DNA from: Oscillospiraceae bacterium
GTDB taxonomy: Bacteria > Bacillota > Clostridia > Oscillospirales > Oscillospiraceae
Assembly (NCBI GenBank): GCA_024404215.1
Contig: JAKSQI010000004.1
Span: forward strand, 1 to 24,156
DNA: 24,156 nucleotides
Direction: 5' to 3'
Positions 15,513 through 23,662 of this stretch are shown here, piece by piece (the stretch's first letter is position 1; each line of letters starts with the position of its first letter). Below the pieces are notes generated by a model. The model had not been told where the DNA came from and searched no databases. It worked only from the letters and a program-made list of their open reading frames with translations. Position numbers and translations under genes: made by a program.

Positions 15513-16877
15513 ATGAGCGAAAATAAGGAGTTTCTTGGTTACGAACCCATTGGCAGACTGCTTTTCCGACTGGCAGTGCCAACGGTAATTGCCCAGCTGA
15601 TTAACATGCTCTACAACATTGTTGACCGTATTTATATCGGGCACATGGGGGAGAATGGAAGCTTGGCACTGACCGGAGTCGGTGTGTGCTTACCCATTAT
15701 TCTGGTGGTTTCGGCTTTTGCAGCACTGATTGCTGCCGGTGGGGCGCCTCGGGCATCCATCTTTATGGGAAAAGGAGACTATTCAACGGCGGAACGTATT
15801 CTGGGCAGCTGTTTTTCCTTGCAGCTGGTGATAGGTCTTCTTCTCACATTGGTTCTGCTACTGTGGAACCGCCCCCTGCTTTTGGCTTTTGGAGCCAGCG
15901 AAAACACCATTGAGTATGCATCCGGCTATATGGCTGTATATGCCATAGGAACCCTGTTTGTGCAGCTGACCTTGGGCATGAATGCGTTTATCAGTGCCCA
16001 GGGCTTCTCAAAAACTGCCATGCAGACGGTGCTGATTGGGGCGGTATGCAACATTGCGCTGGACCCGGTTTTTATTTTTCTGCTAAAGCTGGGTGTGCAG
16101 GGGGCTGCTCTGGCTACCATTCTGTCCCAGTGTGTGTCCTGTGTGTGGTGCCTGCTGTTCCTAAGGGGCAAGCGTTCTGCTTTGCGACTGAAAAAAAGCG
16201 TGATTCGGCTGGATATTCGCCTTTTGCTGCCATGTTTGGCCTTGGGGTTGGCAACCTTTGTCATGCAGAGCAGCGAAAGCATCATCTCTGTTTGCTTTAA
16301 TGCCAGTCTGCTGAAGTATGGAGGAGATGTTGCTGTGGGTGCCATGACCATTTGTACCAGCGTCATGCAGTTTGCCATGCTGCCGCTGCAGGGCATGGGC
16401 CAGGGAGCTCAGCCGATTACCGGCTATAATTATGGGGCCCGTAATACAGATAGAGTGCGAAGAACCTTTCGCTTGCTTTTGACCTGCTGTTTGATTTACA
16501 GCCTGGTACTTTGGGGCTGCATTCAGCTCTTCCCCACAGCATTTACCGGCATTTTTACAGCGGACCCGGTACTGCGAGGGTATGCCGGCCGGGTTCTTCG
16601 CATTTACGGGGGCGCTATGTTCCTCTTTGGTGTGCAGATTGCCTGTCAGATGACCTTTGTGGCCATCGGAAGTGCGCTGTGCAGCATTGTGGTTGCAGTA
16701 GTTCGAAAATTTGTACTCCTGCTGCCTTTCATTTATCTTATGCCCTTGCTTTTTACCAACAAGGCCATCGGCGTTTTTTCTGCAGAGCCTGTTGCCGATT
16801 TTCTTGCCGTAAGCTTTACCATAGTGCTTTTTGTTTTCCAATTTAAAAAAGCCTTAAAACTGGTGGAAGCCCAGTAA
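15513..16877 (+). CDS. MATE family multidrug/Na+ (or H+) antiporter
   Basis: Polytopic membrane exporter of the MATE family, which pumps drugs or metabolites using a cation gradient. The 454 aa protein is full length with about 12 hydrophobic segments. It opens with PIGRLLFRLAVPTVIAQLI, followed by NIVDRIYIGHMG, a beginning characteristic of clostridial MATE proteins; the PLQGMGQGAQPITGYNYGA segment near the middle is also a family hallmark. ATG 15513 follows AGAGGTG. An in-frame TTG (15486) would place the start in the terminator T-run and is rejected. Substrate cannot be inferred. It lies downstream of the ebfC terminator and converges with a zinc-ribbon membrane protein. Confidence 0.93.
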   Translation: MSENKEFLGYEPIGRLLFRLAVPTVIAQLINMLYNIVDRIYIGHMGENGSLALTGVGVCLPIILVVSAFAALIAAGGAPRASIFMGKGDYSTAERILGSCFSLQLVIGLLLTLVLLLWNRPLLLAFGASENTIEYASGYMAVYAIGTLFVQLTLGMNAFISAQGFSKTAMQTVLIGAVCNIALDPVFIFLLKLGVQGAALATILSQCVSCVWCLLFLRGKRSALRLKKSVIRLDIRLLLPCLALGLATFVMQSSESIISVCFNASLLKYGGDVAVGAMTICTSVMQFAMLPLQGMGQGAQPITGYNYGARNTDRVRRTFRLLLTCCLIYSLVLWGCIQLFPTAFTGIFTADPVLRGYAGRVLRIYGGAMFLFGVQIACQMTFVAIGSALCSIVVAVVRKFVLLLPFIYLMPLLFTNKAIGVFSAEPVADFLAVSFTIVLFVFQFKKALKLVEAQ

Positions 16878-16882
16878 TAGAA

Positions 16883-16917
16883 TCAGCCTCGCTTATCCCT
16901 GGGATAAGCGAGGCTGA
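16883..16917. terminator. Inverted repeat between MATE gene and DUF975-like gene
   Basis: A near-perfect palindrome: TCAGCCTCGCTTATCCC (16883-16899) and its complement (16901-16917). Allowing a CCTGG loop, the stem is about 15 bp. It sits between convergent gene ends (16877 and 16930). Neither side has a long T-run (TTCTATT on the - strand), so it may end both transcripts only partly, or mainly protect 3' ends. Confidence 0.7.
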
Positions 16918-16929
16918 AAGTCTTCTTGG

Positions 16930-17862
16930 TTAGATTTCTTCGGTGTCAGGGGCAGATGCTGCTTCTGACAGGGCTTGCTCTGCTTCGGCAAAGGCCTGAG
17001 CTAAGGCATCTTCTGATGCTTCAGCCGGAAGAGGAGCAGTGGCAGCATCGGCAGATTCGGTGGCTGCTTCTGATGTCGGAACAGCGGTCTCTCCCGGGGC
17101 GGTCGGCTCAGCAGGAGTAGCTGCCGCCTTCAGAGGGGCGCCACAGTGCTGGCAATATGCATTTTGAATGTGCACATAGTTGCCGCAGTTAGGGCAGCTG
17201 ATGCTGGAATTGGCGGCGGCTTTTATTTCTTCGTAGAAAGCAGCGTTGACAAGCCCCAGGAAGAGGGGGGCAAGGGCTGCGCAAATCAGAATGGCGAAAA
17301 AGTCAATAATGCCAAAGAGAATGCCGATATAGGGAATTCCGGCGAGCAGGCTAAGAATCAGTATAATTACGCAAAGAATGACATAAACCAGAATATCGGC
17401 GCCAAACATTTTCCCCTTCCAGCCATTTGTGCGCTGCTGAGACAGCTTGACGGCCTCTGTAGGAGCAACCTCCGGCTCCTGCATGAGGATATAGGGGGTC
17501 AGCCGGTAGCGATAGACACGAATGATGGCAAAGATAGGGCCAACAAAGGGAATAAGCCCCCACAAAAGAATCCAGAGGGTCATCCAGCCCATGCCGCATA
17601 GAACTCGCTTTATGGTAGCCCAGTCACGGAAGCAGTCAAACAGCTGGAGAACCTTAACCTCGTGGCCTCGGTAGCCGTGAAGGTAAATCAGGGTCATGCT
17701 GGTTTCCAGCAGCCAGCCTATGGCCAGTGCCAGGCCGGGAATTACGCCGAACAGGGTGTAAGCCATACCGGAAAGGAATAGACAGAGCAGGGAAATGCCC
17801 CAAAGGGCAAAGGGCTTTTTCACTAAAACGGCCATGGCTTTTTTATAGATGGTTAAAATCAA
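16930..17862 (-). CDS. DUF975-like membrane protein with C-terminal zinc ribbon
   Basis: Integral membrane protein of 310 aa with no assigned function. Hydrophobic segments lie at about 18-60, 92-118 and 155-212. The middle stretch YRYRLTPYILMQEPEVAPTE, followed by AVKLSQ, resembles the DUF975 family of Firmicutes membrane proteins. A zinc ribbon follows the last membrane segment: C223-x2-C226-x10-C237-x2-C240. The last 70 residues are a low-complexity Ala/Glu/Pro tail, probably disordered. Start is TTG 17862, with AGAGGGG about 8 bases upstream; ATG 17835 is an alternative. A perfect-consensus promoter precedes it, and it is transcribed away from another unknown membrane-protein gene. The family match is moderate; a cytoplasmic sensor or scaffold role is only a guess. 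Confidence 0.8.
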   Translation of the reverse strand: MILTIYKKAMAVLVKKPFALWGISLLCLFLSGMAYTLFGVIPGLALAIGWLLETSMTLIYLHGYRGHEVKVLQLFDCFRDWATIKRVLCGMGWMTLWILLWGLIPFVGPIFAIIRVYRYRLTPYILMQEPEVAPTEAVKLSQQRTNGWKGKMFGADILVYVILCVIILILSLLAGIPYIGILFGIIDFFAILICAALAPLFLGLVNAAFYEEIKAAANSSISCPNCGNYVHIQNAYCQHCGAPLKAAATPAEPTAPGETAVPTSEAATESADAATAPLPAEASEDALAQAFAEAEQALSEAASAPDTEEI

Positions 17863-17898
17863 AGAAGGTCCCCTCTTTCTAAAGGATAGAATAGAACA

Positions 17899-17927
17899 AT
17901 TATAGGAGCGGTGGGGTTTTTTGTCAA
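17899..17927 (-). promoter_or_regulatory. Consensus promoter of the DUF975-like gene
   Basis: On the - strand, TTGACA (17927-17922) and TATAAT (17904-17899) are separated by exactly 17 bp: a perfect match to the housekeeping sigma-factor consensus. Transcription would start near 17892, about 30 bases before the TTG start. It is the strongest promoter by sequence in the window. Confidence 0.85.
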
Positions 17928-18012
17928 CGAAGAGAACCCGGATTCATGAAATCTTCATGTCACCGGAAGAGCCATTCCTGTCAGGTAGAAATTAAAGAAT
18001 ATCTATGAATTG

Positions 18013-18043
18013 TTGGCATTTTAGAGTTATTCTGTGATATACT
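18013..18043 (+). promoter_or_regulatory. Candidate promoter of the Cys-rich membrane protein gene
   Basis: TTGGCA (18013-18018) is followed after 17 bp by GATATA (18036-18041) with a TG extension, or after 19 bp by TATACT (18038-18043). Transcription would begin near 18048-18050, about 22 bases before the ATG. It is divergent from the DUF975-like gene's promoter. Confidence 0.6.
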
Positions 18044-18071
18044 TTTCAAGCAATGGAAGGGAGGTGCCGTC

Positions 18072-18992
18072 ATGAAAACGAAAAGGATATCCAAAATTTC
18101 CGGGTTGCATCTGTTTAAGCTGGTTTTTCGGTCCCTGCTGCTGATTTGGGCGGCTCTAACCTATTTTTTCACAGAGCCCTATCACCACATGACTTTTTTA
18201 GAGATGGCTCCGGAATTCCGGATGCTCTTGGTGGTCATCTGGCTTGTATTTGCTGTTGAAATGGCTCTGCGGTTTTTCCCTTCCAAGCTTGAGAGTATGG
18301 GCTGCCAAAAGCAGTTTGAATGCAACTATATTCCAAAAGCTTCCGGAGAGAGGCTGTCACCCGGGGACATTTCCCACGGTCTGCCCATGGTTCTGCTTAG
18401 CTGGATTCTGCTTAATGGCGCTTTTGCTGTTTTATACTTCATGCACATTCTTACCGACGGCTGGCTTATGCTGATAAGTCTTTTTTACTCGGTGTCGGAC
18501 ATGATTTGCATCCTCTTTTTCTGCCCATTTCAGACCTTGATGATGCATAACCGCTGCTGCGCCAGTTGCCGGATTTACAACTGGGACTATCTAATGATGT
18601 TTACTCCTCTTTTGATTGTTCGCAGCCTGTATACCTGGAGCTTGGTTGGAATGGCACTGCTGCTCTTTATTCGGTGGGAGGTTACGGCTCATCGACGGCC
18701 GGAACGTTTTTCCGTCGCCTGCAACGGTGCTCTGGACTGTGCCAATTGCGAGGAACGGCTTTGCCATCATAAAAAACAGCTTCACAGCTTTTGGAAAGCC
18801 CAAAGGCAGCAGTTGGAAAAGCTGACGGTTCAGCAGCGTGACCGTTTGGAACAGGGTGCAGACGTGCAAAGAATCAAGCTGGAAAAAATGGCAGCTGCTC
18901 AAAAACAGAAGCTGGAGCGCATGGCCGAAAAACAGAAGGCCAGACTGGAAAAACAAAAAAAGCGTCTGGAAGAATTGACCAGACGTAAATAA
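18072..18992 (+). CDS. Cys-rich polytopic membrane protein with hendecad coiled-coil tail, function unknown
   Basis: I do not recognise a named family. The 306 aa product has a basic N-terminus and hydrophobic segments near 17-33, 50-68, 105-126, 130-150 and 173-200 (the last long, split by R184, possibly two short spans). Eleven cysteines are present: C78 and C84 in one loop, C146 and C151 at a membrane end, C162/C163/C166 in a CCASC cluster, and C217, C223, C226, C231 with H232/H233 after the last segment. The clusters suggest metal binding. From residue 244 the tail repeats an 11-residue unit of the form Q[RK]xxLExxxxx, predicting a long charged coiled coil. ATG 18072 follows GGGAGGTG. It has its own promoter and a terminator overlapping its stop. 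Confidence 0.85.
   Translation: MKTKRISKISGLHLFKLVFRSLLLIWAALTYFFTEPYHHMTFLEMAPEFRMLLVVIWLVFAVEMALRFFPSKLESMGCQKQFECNYIPKASGERLSPGDISHGLPMVLLSWILLNGAFAVLYFMHILTDGWLMLISLFYSVSDMICILFFCPFQTLMMHNRCCASCRIYNWDYLMMFTPLLIVRSLYTWSLVGMALLLFIRWEVTAHRRPERFSVACNGALDCANCEERLCHHKKQLHSFWKAQRQQLEKLTVQQRDRLEQGADVQRIKLEKMAAAQKQKLERMAEKQKARLEKQKKRLEELTRRK
18801..18989 (+). repeat. In-frame 33-bp-period region encoding hendecad repeats
   Basis: Codons 244-306 of the Cys-rich membrane protein encode four 11-residue units (QRQQLEKLTVQ, QRDRLEQGADV, QRIKLEKMAAA, QKQKLERMAEK), then a 7-residue unit (QKARLEK) and a last longer unit starting QKKRLEELT. Position 5 is always Leu and position 6 always Glu. The DNA copies have diverged, so conservation is at the protein level. 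Confidence 0.85.
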
Positions 18993-19023
18993 AAAGAGGA
19001 ATGCAGACAGCATTCCTCTTTTT
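18991..19023. terminator. Bidirectional terminator between Cys-rich membrane protein gene and gltX
   Basis: Perfect 14-bp stem AAAAAGAGGAATGC (18991-19004) with its complement (19010-19023), loop AGACA. T-runs occur at the 3' side on both strands. The left arm overlaps the TAA stop of the + strand gene (18990-18992). The gltX stop on the other strand is at 19033. Confidence 0.9.
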
Positions 19024-19032
19024 AGGTTTTGC

Positions 19033-20526
19033 TTACATGGTCATCAGTCTGGCCATGGCCTGGCTGATGCGCTGGAGGGATTCATAACGGCCAAGAATAT
19101 GGCAGATTTCCACGGCACCGCCGGGGGTTACCTGCTGTCCGGAAACGGCAATGCGGATAGGCCACATGAGGGTGGCATTTTTTACACCCAGGCGTGCAGC
19201 TTCCTCAATCAGGGCATCGTGAATGGTTTGCTGTTCCCAGTTAACCAGGTTCTGGAAGAGGGGAAGTACATCCAGCAGCATGTCCAAAGCAACGGAGGTA
19301 TCGCATTTGCTTTTCTTGTTGTTGAAAAGCTCCAGGTCATACTCGGGAAGCTCCTGGAAGAAGCCGATTTTGCCGGGGATATCTGTGAGAACCTCAGTGC
19401 GCTGCTGCAGCAGGCCGGCAATTTTTGCGGGGTTGATGTTTTCGTCGGGAACGGCACTGCGGATGAAGGGCTCGGCAGCGGCTGCAAAGGCCTCCGGGCT
19501 CATGGCACGGATGTATTCACCGTTGAAGTAGGTCAGCTTATCCTTGTCAAAAATGGCGGGGGATTTACTGAGACCCTTAATATCAAAGGCCTCGCAGAGC
19601 TCAGGCAGGGAGTAGATTTCCCGCTCGCCGCCCGGGTTCCAGCCCAGCAGAGCTACGTAGTTGACAACAGCATCACTAAGATAGCCCATATTCAACAGGT
19701 CCTCGTAGCTGGGGTCCCCGTGACGCTTGCTCATTTTGTTGTGAGCATCGCGCATAACCGGGGCACAATGAATGTAGGCAGGAACATCCCAGCCGAAGGA
19801 CTGGTACAGCAGGTTGTACTTAGGGGCGCTTGATAGGTATTCACTGCCGCGGACTACATGAGTAATGCCCATAAGGTGGTCATCTACAACATTGGCAAAG
19901 TTGTAGGTGGGCAGGCCATCGCTCTTAAGAAGAACCTGCTCGTCCAGACTGTCATTGGGAACCTCAATGTCACCATAAACAAGGTCGGAAAAGGTCGTGC
20001 TGCCTTCGGCAGGAATTTTCTGACGGATAACATAGCTTTCTCCGGCTGCGAGCTTAGCATCAACCTCTTCACGGGTCAGTTTGGGGCAGCTGCAGGAGTG
20101 CTTTTTGATTTCTCCGCCGGCTGCGGCATTTTCGTGGCCGTTTTCCTTATCACAGAAGCAGTAGTAGGCACCACCCAGCTCTACCAGCAGCTCAGCATAT
20201 TTGGCGTAGAAGCCCATGCGTTCGGTTTGAACATAAGGGCCGGTGGGGCCGCCGATATCAGGACCCTCATCATGCTGCAGGCCACACTTTTTCAGGGTGG
20301 CATAAATCAGGTCTACGGCACCGTCTACCAAACGGTTCTGGTCGGTGTCTTCAATGCGCAGGATAAAATCGCCGCCCATTTTCTTGGCAATCAGGTAGGT
20401 GTAAAGGGCGGTGCGGAGATTGCCCACATGCATATAACCGGTGGGGCTGGGGGCAAAACGGGTACGGACCCGTCCTTTGGGAATAGCGGCCTCGCGGGCC
20501 TCAAACCATGCTTTATCAAGTGCCAT
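19033..20526 (-). CDS. gltX: Glutamyl-tRNA synthetase
   Basis: Class I aminoacyl-tRNA synthetase that charges tRNA(Glu) with glutamate. Of 497 aa, the protein shows the HIGH-type motif HVGN (33-36) within RFAPSPTGYMHVGNLRTAL, LRIEDTD (56-62), a CFC...CSC cysteine pair set (C123, C125, C145, C147) at the usual zinc-site region, and the KMSKR loop (264-268). The C-terminal anticodon-binding domain is complete. ATG 20526 has GGAGG 8 bases upstream; an in-frame ATG 15 bases earlier overlaps that site and is rejected. It begins 18 bases after ftsK, so it is likely co-transcribed. Whether it also charges tRNA(Gln) (non-discriminating, with GatCAB) cannot be told from here. Confidence 0.96.
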   Translation of the reverse strand: MALDKAWFEAREAAIPKGRVRTRFAPSPTGYMHVGNLRTALYTYLIAKKMGGDFILRIEDTDQNRLVDGAVDLIYATLKKCGLQHDEGPDIGGPTGPYVQTERMGFYAKYAELLVELGGAYYCFCDKENGHENAAAGGEIKKHSCSCPKLTREEVDAKLAAGESYVIRQKIPAEGSTTFSDLVYGDIEVPNDSLDEQVLLKSDGLPTYNFANVVDDHLMGITHVVRGSEYLSSAPKYNLLYQSFGWDVPAYIHCAPVMRDAHNKMSKRHGDPSYEDLLNMGYLSDAVVNYVALLGWNPGGEREIYSLPELCEAFDIKGLSKSPAIFDKDKLTYFNGEYIRAMSPEAFAAAAEPFIRSAVPDENINPAKIAGLLQQRTEVLTDIPGKIGFFQELPEYDLELFNNKKSKCDTSVALDMLLDVLPLFQNLVNWEQQTIHDALIEEAARLGVKNATLMWPIRIAVSGQQVTPGGAVEICHILGRYESLQRISQAMARLMTM

Positions 20527-20544
20527 TATTGTATCCTCCATTAC

Positions 20545-23500
20545 TTATAAATCAAAAGGTGGGCGGGAATCGCTGTCATAGTCATCGGCCGGGGGATCTC
20601 CGGCCTCGTAGTCGGGAAAGACAGCGGCCTCTTCGGCCGGCAGGCTTTCTATGGGGGCTGTGCCCTGAATCATCTGCATTTCCTGCCATTGCATGCGGGA
20701 AAGCAGAACCGGTCTGGGCTTAGCCCCTTCGTAAGGGCCGATGATGCCCAGTTCTTCCATCTGATCTACAATGCGGGCGGCCCGGGCGTAGCCCAGCTTC
20801 AAGCGCCGCTGCAGCATGGAAACTGAAATTTGACCGGCATCCAGTGCCACATCTACGGCCCCGGGGAGCATGTCATCGTAATCGGCAAAGGGATTGCTGC
20901 TGTCGCCGGAGGAATTGCCGGAGTCGCCGGAGTCGGACTTTCCGCTTCCCTTTCCTTCGGCGGCTTGATTCATGGCCTCGGTAATGCTCTCGTCATACTC
21001 AACCTCGGCGCCGTTTTGTGCCATCATTTCTTTAAGGTAGTTGATAACATCTTCCCTTTCCTCATCGGAAACCCAGGTGCCTTGGATACGTTTGGGTTTG
21101 TTGCTGCCGGTGGGGGAATAGAGCATATCACCGTTACCTATCAGCTTTTCGGCACCGCCGCCGCTGTCCAGGATAATGCGGGATTCCAGGGAACTGGAAA
21201 CCTTTAGGGCGCAGCGGGAGGGGATGTTGGCTTTAATTAAACCGGTGATAACATCGGCGCGGGGGCTTTGCGTGGCAACAACCAGGTGCATGCCGGCAGC
21301 ACGGCCCATCTGTGCAATGCGGCAAATGCTGTCTTCTACCTCTTTGGCGGCAACCATCATCAAATCGGCCAGCTCATCAATAATAATAACAACCCGGGGC
21401 AGGATTTTTGCCTCGGTATCACCCTGAGCAACCCGTTCTGCCATCAGCTGATTGTAGCTATCCAGGTCGCGGGTGTTCTCATCCGAGAAAAAGCGATAGC
21501 GCTTCATCATCTCTACAACGGCCCATTGCAGGGCGCCGGCGGCCTTTTTGGGATCCGTAACAACCGGGCTCATCAAATGCGGAATGCCGTTGTAGATTTT
21601 AAACTCTACCATTTTAGGGTCAATCATGATGAATTTCACTTCGTCGGGAGTGGCCTTGTAGAGCAGACTGAGAATCAGGCTGTTCAGGCAGACGGATTTA
21701 CCGCTGCCGGTGGTACCGGCAATCAGAAGATGAGGCAGCTTGCTGATGTTGCCAACCTCCGCTTCACCGGCAATGCTTTTGCCTAAGGCAAAGGTCAGTC
21801 TGCTTTTTGCGTTTTTGAAGTTATCGGACTCAATGATTTCTCTCAGGTAGACGGTGCTGACAGAATTGTTGGGAACTTCGATGCCAACGGTAGCGGCCTT
21901 GTTGGGAACAGCCGCAATACGGACGCCGCTGCTGCCCAAAGCCAAAGCAATATCGTCTTCCAGATTGGTCAGCTTGCTGAGCTTGGTTCCGGCCTCAATT
22001 TCAGCCTCGTAGCGGGTAACATTGGGGCCTCTGGTGTAGTTGGCTACTGTTAGATTTACGCCAAAGCTGCGGAAGGCTTCTTCCAAACGGCCGGAGGCGG
22101 CCCGGGCTTCCGAGGCGGCATCCAGGTTCATGGGCTTTTCTGCCGGGTGCAGCAGCCCAATATCGGGGAACTGATAGGAGCGGCAGTCGGTCTCTGTATT
22201 GGGAACGAACTCCGGCAGAGGCTCGTTTTTATTGCTGCGGCGATTGATAGCACCGGCCTGCTCCTCTGCCTCAGCCTGGGCGCGGTTGTAAGAGGATTGA
22301 GCAACCTTAAGGTCAACCTGAGCGGTGGGACTGACGGGGCGCACCCGTACATCTACGTGGCGGGACGGAGTAGGTGCAGTGGGTTCGTCTTCCACGGAAG
22401 AAGAAACCTCTGCCGAGCTCTCATTTCCGGGCTGTACCGGAGGCTCTTCTTCCGCTGACGGAGCGAACGGATGCTCTTCCGCTGAGGCAGATGAAGCACG
22501 AACTTCGGCTTCCTGAGCAGCCTCATCTCTGACAAAGGTTGGGAGCTCTTCCAATGAGGCTGCGGCGTTTGACTGGGCCTGATTGTTAGGATTGGAGCGG
22601 CCGGGGATTCCACTCTGCTGAATCAAAGCTTGCCGCTGGGCAGCAGCCTGCTGCAGGTTCTCAAAGGAGCGTTTCTGCAGGTCATTATCGGCAGAAGCAA
22701 CAGGGGCTGCTGCAGTACCGGCGTCCGGCCGGGGGTCCCGAAGGGTTTCAATGGGCGTAATGGCACCGGCTTTTGTTTCACCAGGGGCCTTGTCGGCAAA
22801 CTGGTCATAGGCCCGTTTGCCGGAGGAGGCGGTTGCGGCAGTGTCGGAGGAGCGGGGACGGAGGCCAAGCTTGGCAGCCTCTTCCTTCTGCTTCCGTTCC
22901 TCTGCGGCCCGGCGGGCGGTTTCTTCGGCTTCCCGTCGGCGGTCTATCATTTGGATTTGCTTTTCGTCATAGCGGGCGGAGCGTTCGGCTTGACGAATTT
23001 CGGCACGCTCAGCCTTGATAGCCTCTCTGCGCTCTGCTCGTTCGGGGGCGCCGGCATGGTAGTCGGTAAAGATGCCCTTGATATCCACATTCAAGGCTCC
23101 GGCCAGTAGAAAGAGGCCGCCAAGCACAAGAAGAATCCAGGCACCGGCACCGGACAGCAGCTTTACTAAAAGAGACGCCAGGGTGCCGCTGAACAGTCCT
23201 CCGGTATCCAGGGAAATGCCACTGGCCCAGGAAGGCGAGCTTTGGGTTTTGGCGGAGGTTATCAGATGCATGATGCCACCGAAAACCGGGACGATACCCA
23301 GGAGGGCCGAGCTGCGCCAAATGGCATAGGGGCGATCATAGCGGATAACCAGCAGTATGCCGGCGAGTATCAGCAGGGGTGGGGCTACAAAAAAGCCCCA
23401 GCCGAACAGGCCCTTGAAAAGAGTATAAAGGGACTGAATGAATTTACCGTTTTCCCCCAGCTCAAAATAGCCGAATGAGCTGAAGATACCGAGAAATATA

Positions 23501-23643
23501 AAGACAGTCAGAGTAATAAAGCGGCATTTGAAGGTCGTCATTCCGGGGGCTAGGACAGGGGGTGCCTTGGCGGCAGCATGCTTACCCTTCCCCTTGGAAA
23601 CGGCATTTGTTTTTTTTCGTGTTTTCTTTTTGGTATCGGCCAA
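20545..23643 (-). CDS. ftsK: DNA translocase FtsK/SpoIIIE
   Basis: Membrane-anchored hexameric DNA pump that moves chromosomes through the closing septum (and into the forespore in spore formers). The 1032 aa protein has a Lys-rich N-terminus, 4 or 5 membrane spans (about 41-60, 80-100, 111-130, 150-184), a charged linker to about 490 (Arg/Glu-rich helical at 195-255, then Pro/Ser/Glu-rich), the RecA-like motor with Walker A GTTGSGKS (643-650) and IIIDELADLMM, and a winged-helix gamma domain (about 925-980; SVSMLQRRLKLGYARAARI) that reads orienting DNA sequences. About 50 acidic residues extend past gamma. Start is TTG 23643, with GGAGGG 6 bases upstream. It starts 19 bases after the uppP-like stop and precedes gltX. 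Confidence 0.96.
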   Translation of the reverse strand: MADTKKKTRKKTNAVSKGKGKHAAAKAPPVLAPGMTTFKCRFITLTVFIFLGIFSSFGYFELGENGKFIQSLYTLFKGLFGWGFFVAPPLLILAGILLVIRYDRPYAIWRSSALLGIVPVFGGIMHLITSAKTQSSPSWASGISLDTGGLFSGTLASLLVKLLSGAGAWILLVLGGLFLLAGALNVDIKGIFTDYHAGAPERAERREAIKAERAEIRQAERSARYDEKQIQMIDRRREAEETARRAAEERKQKEEAAKLGLRPRSSDTAATASSGKRAYDQFADKAPGETKAGAITPIETLRDPRPDAGTAAAPVASADNDLQKRSFENLQQAAAQRQALIQQSGIPGRSNPNNQAQSNAAASLEELPTFVRDEAAQEAEVRASSASAEEHPFAPSAEEEPPVQPGNESSAEVSSSVEDEPTAPTPSRHVDVRVRPVSPTAQVDLKVAQSSYNRAQAEAEEQAGAINRRSNKNEPLPEFVPNTETDCRSYQFPDIGLLHPAEKPMNLDAASEARAASGRLEEAFRSFGVNLTVANYTRGPNVTRYEAEIEAGTKLSKLTNLEDDIALALGSSGVRIAAVPNKAATVGIEVPNNSVSTVYLREIIESDNFKNAKSRLTFALGKSIAGEAEVGNISKLPHLLIAGTTGSGKSVCLNSLILSLLYKATPDEVKFIMIDPKMVEFKIYNGIPHLMSPVVTDPKKAAGALQWAVVEMMKRYRFFSDENTRDLDSYNQLMAERVAQGDTEAKILPRVVIIIDELADLMMVAAKEVEDSICRIAQMGRAAGMHLVVATQSPRADVITGLIKANIPSRCALKVSSSLESRIILDSGGGAEKLIGNGDMLYSPTGSNKPKRIQGTWVSDEEREDVINYLKEMMAQNGAEVEYDESITEAMNQAAEGKGSGKSDSGDSGNSSGDSSNPFADYDDMLPGAVDVALDAGQISVSMLQRRLKLGYARAARIVDQMEELGIIGPYEGAKPRPVLLSRMQWQEMQMIQGTAPIESLPAEEAAVFPDYEAGDPPADDYDSDSRPPFDL

Positions 23644-23662
23644 GGGAATCCCTCCGAATGAA

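Noticed and set aside
20890..20945. Short GCCGGAGTC-type repeats near the 3' part of ftsK as a repeat array
   Set aside because: They encode the Gly/Ser/Asp-rich linker before the gamma domain and are ordinary low-complexity coding sequence.
20545..23643. Several + strand open frames of 80-170 codons antisense to ftsK
   Set aside because: They are compositional shadows of the ftsK coding strand with no domain match, and ftsK is continuous and complete.
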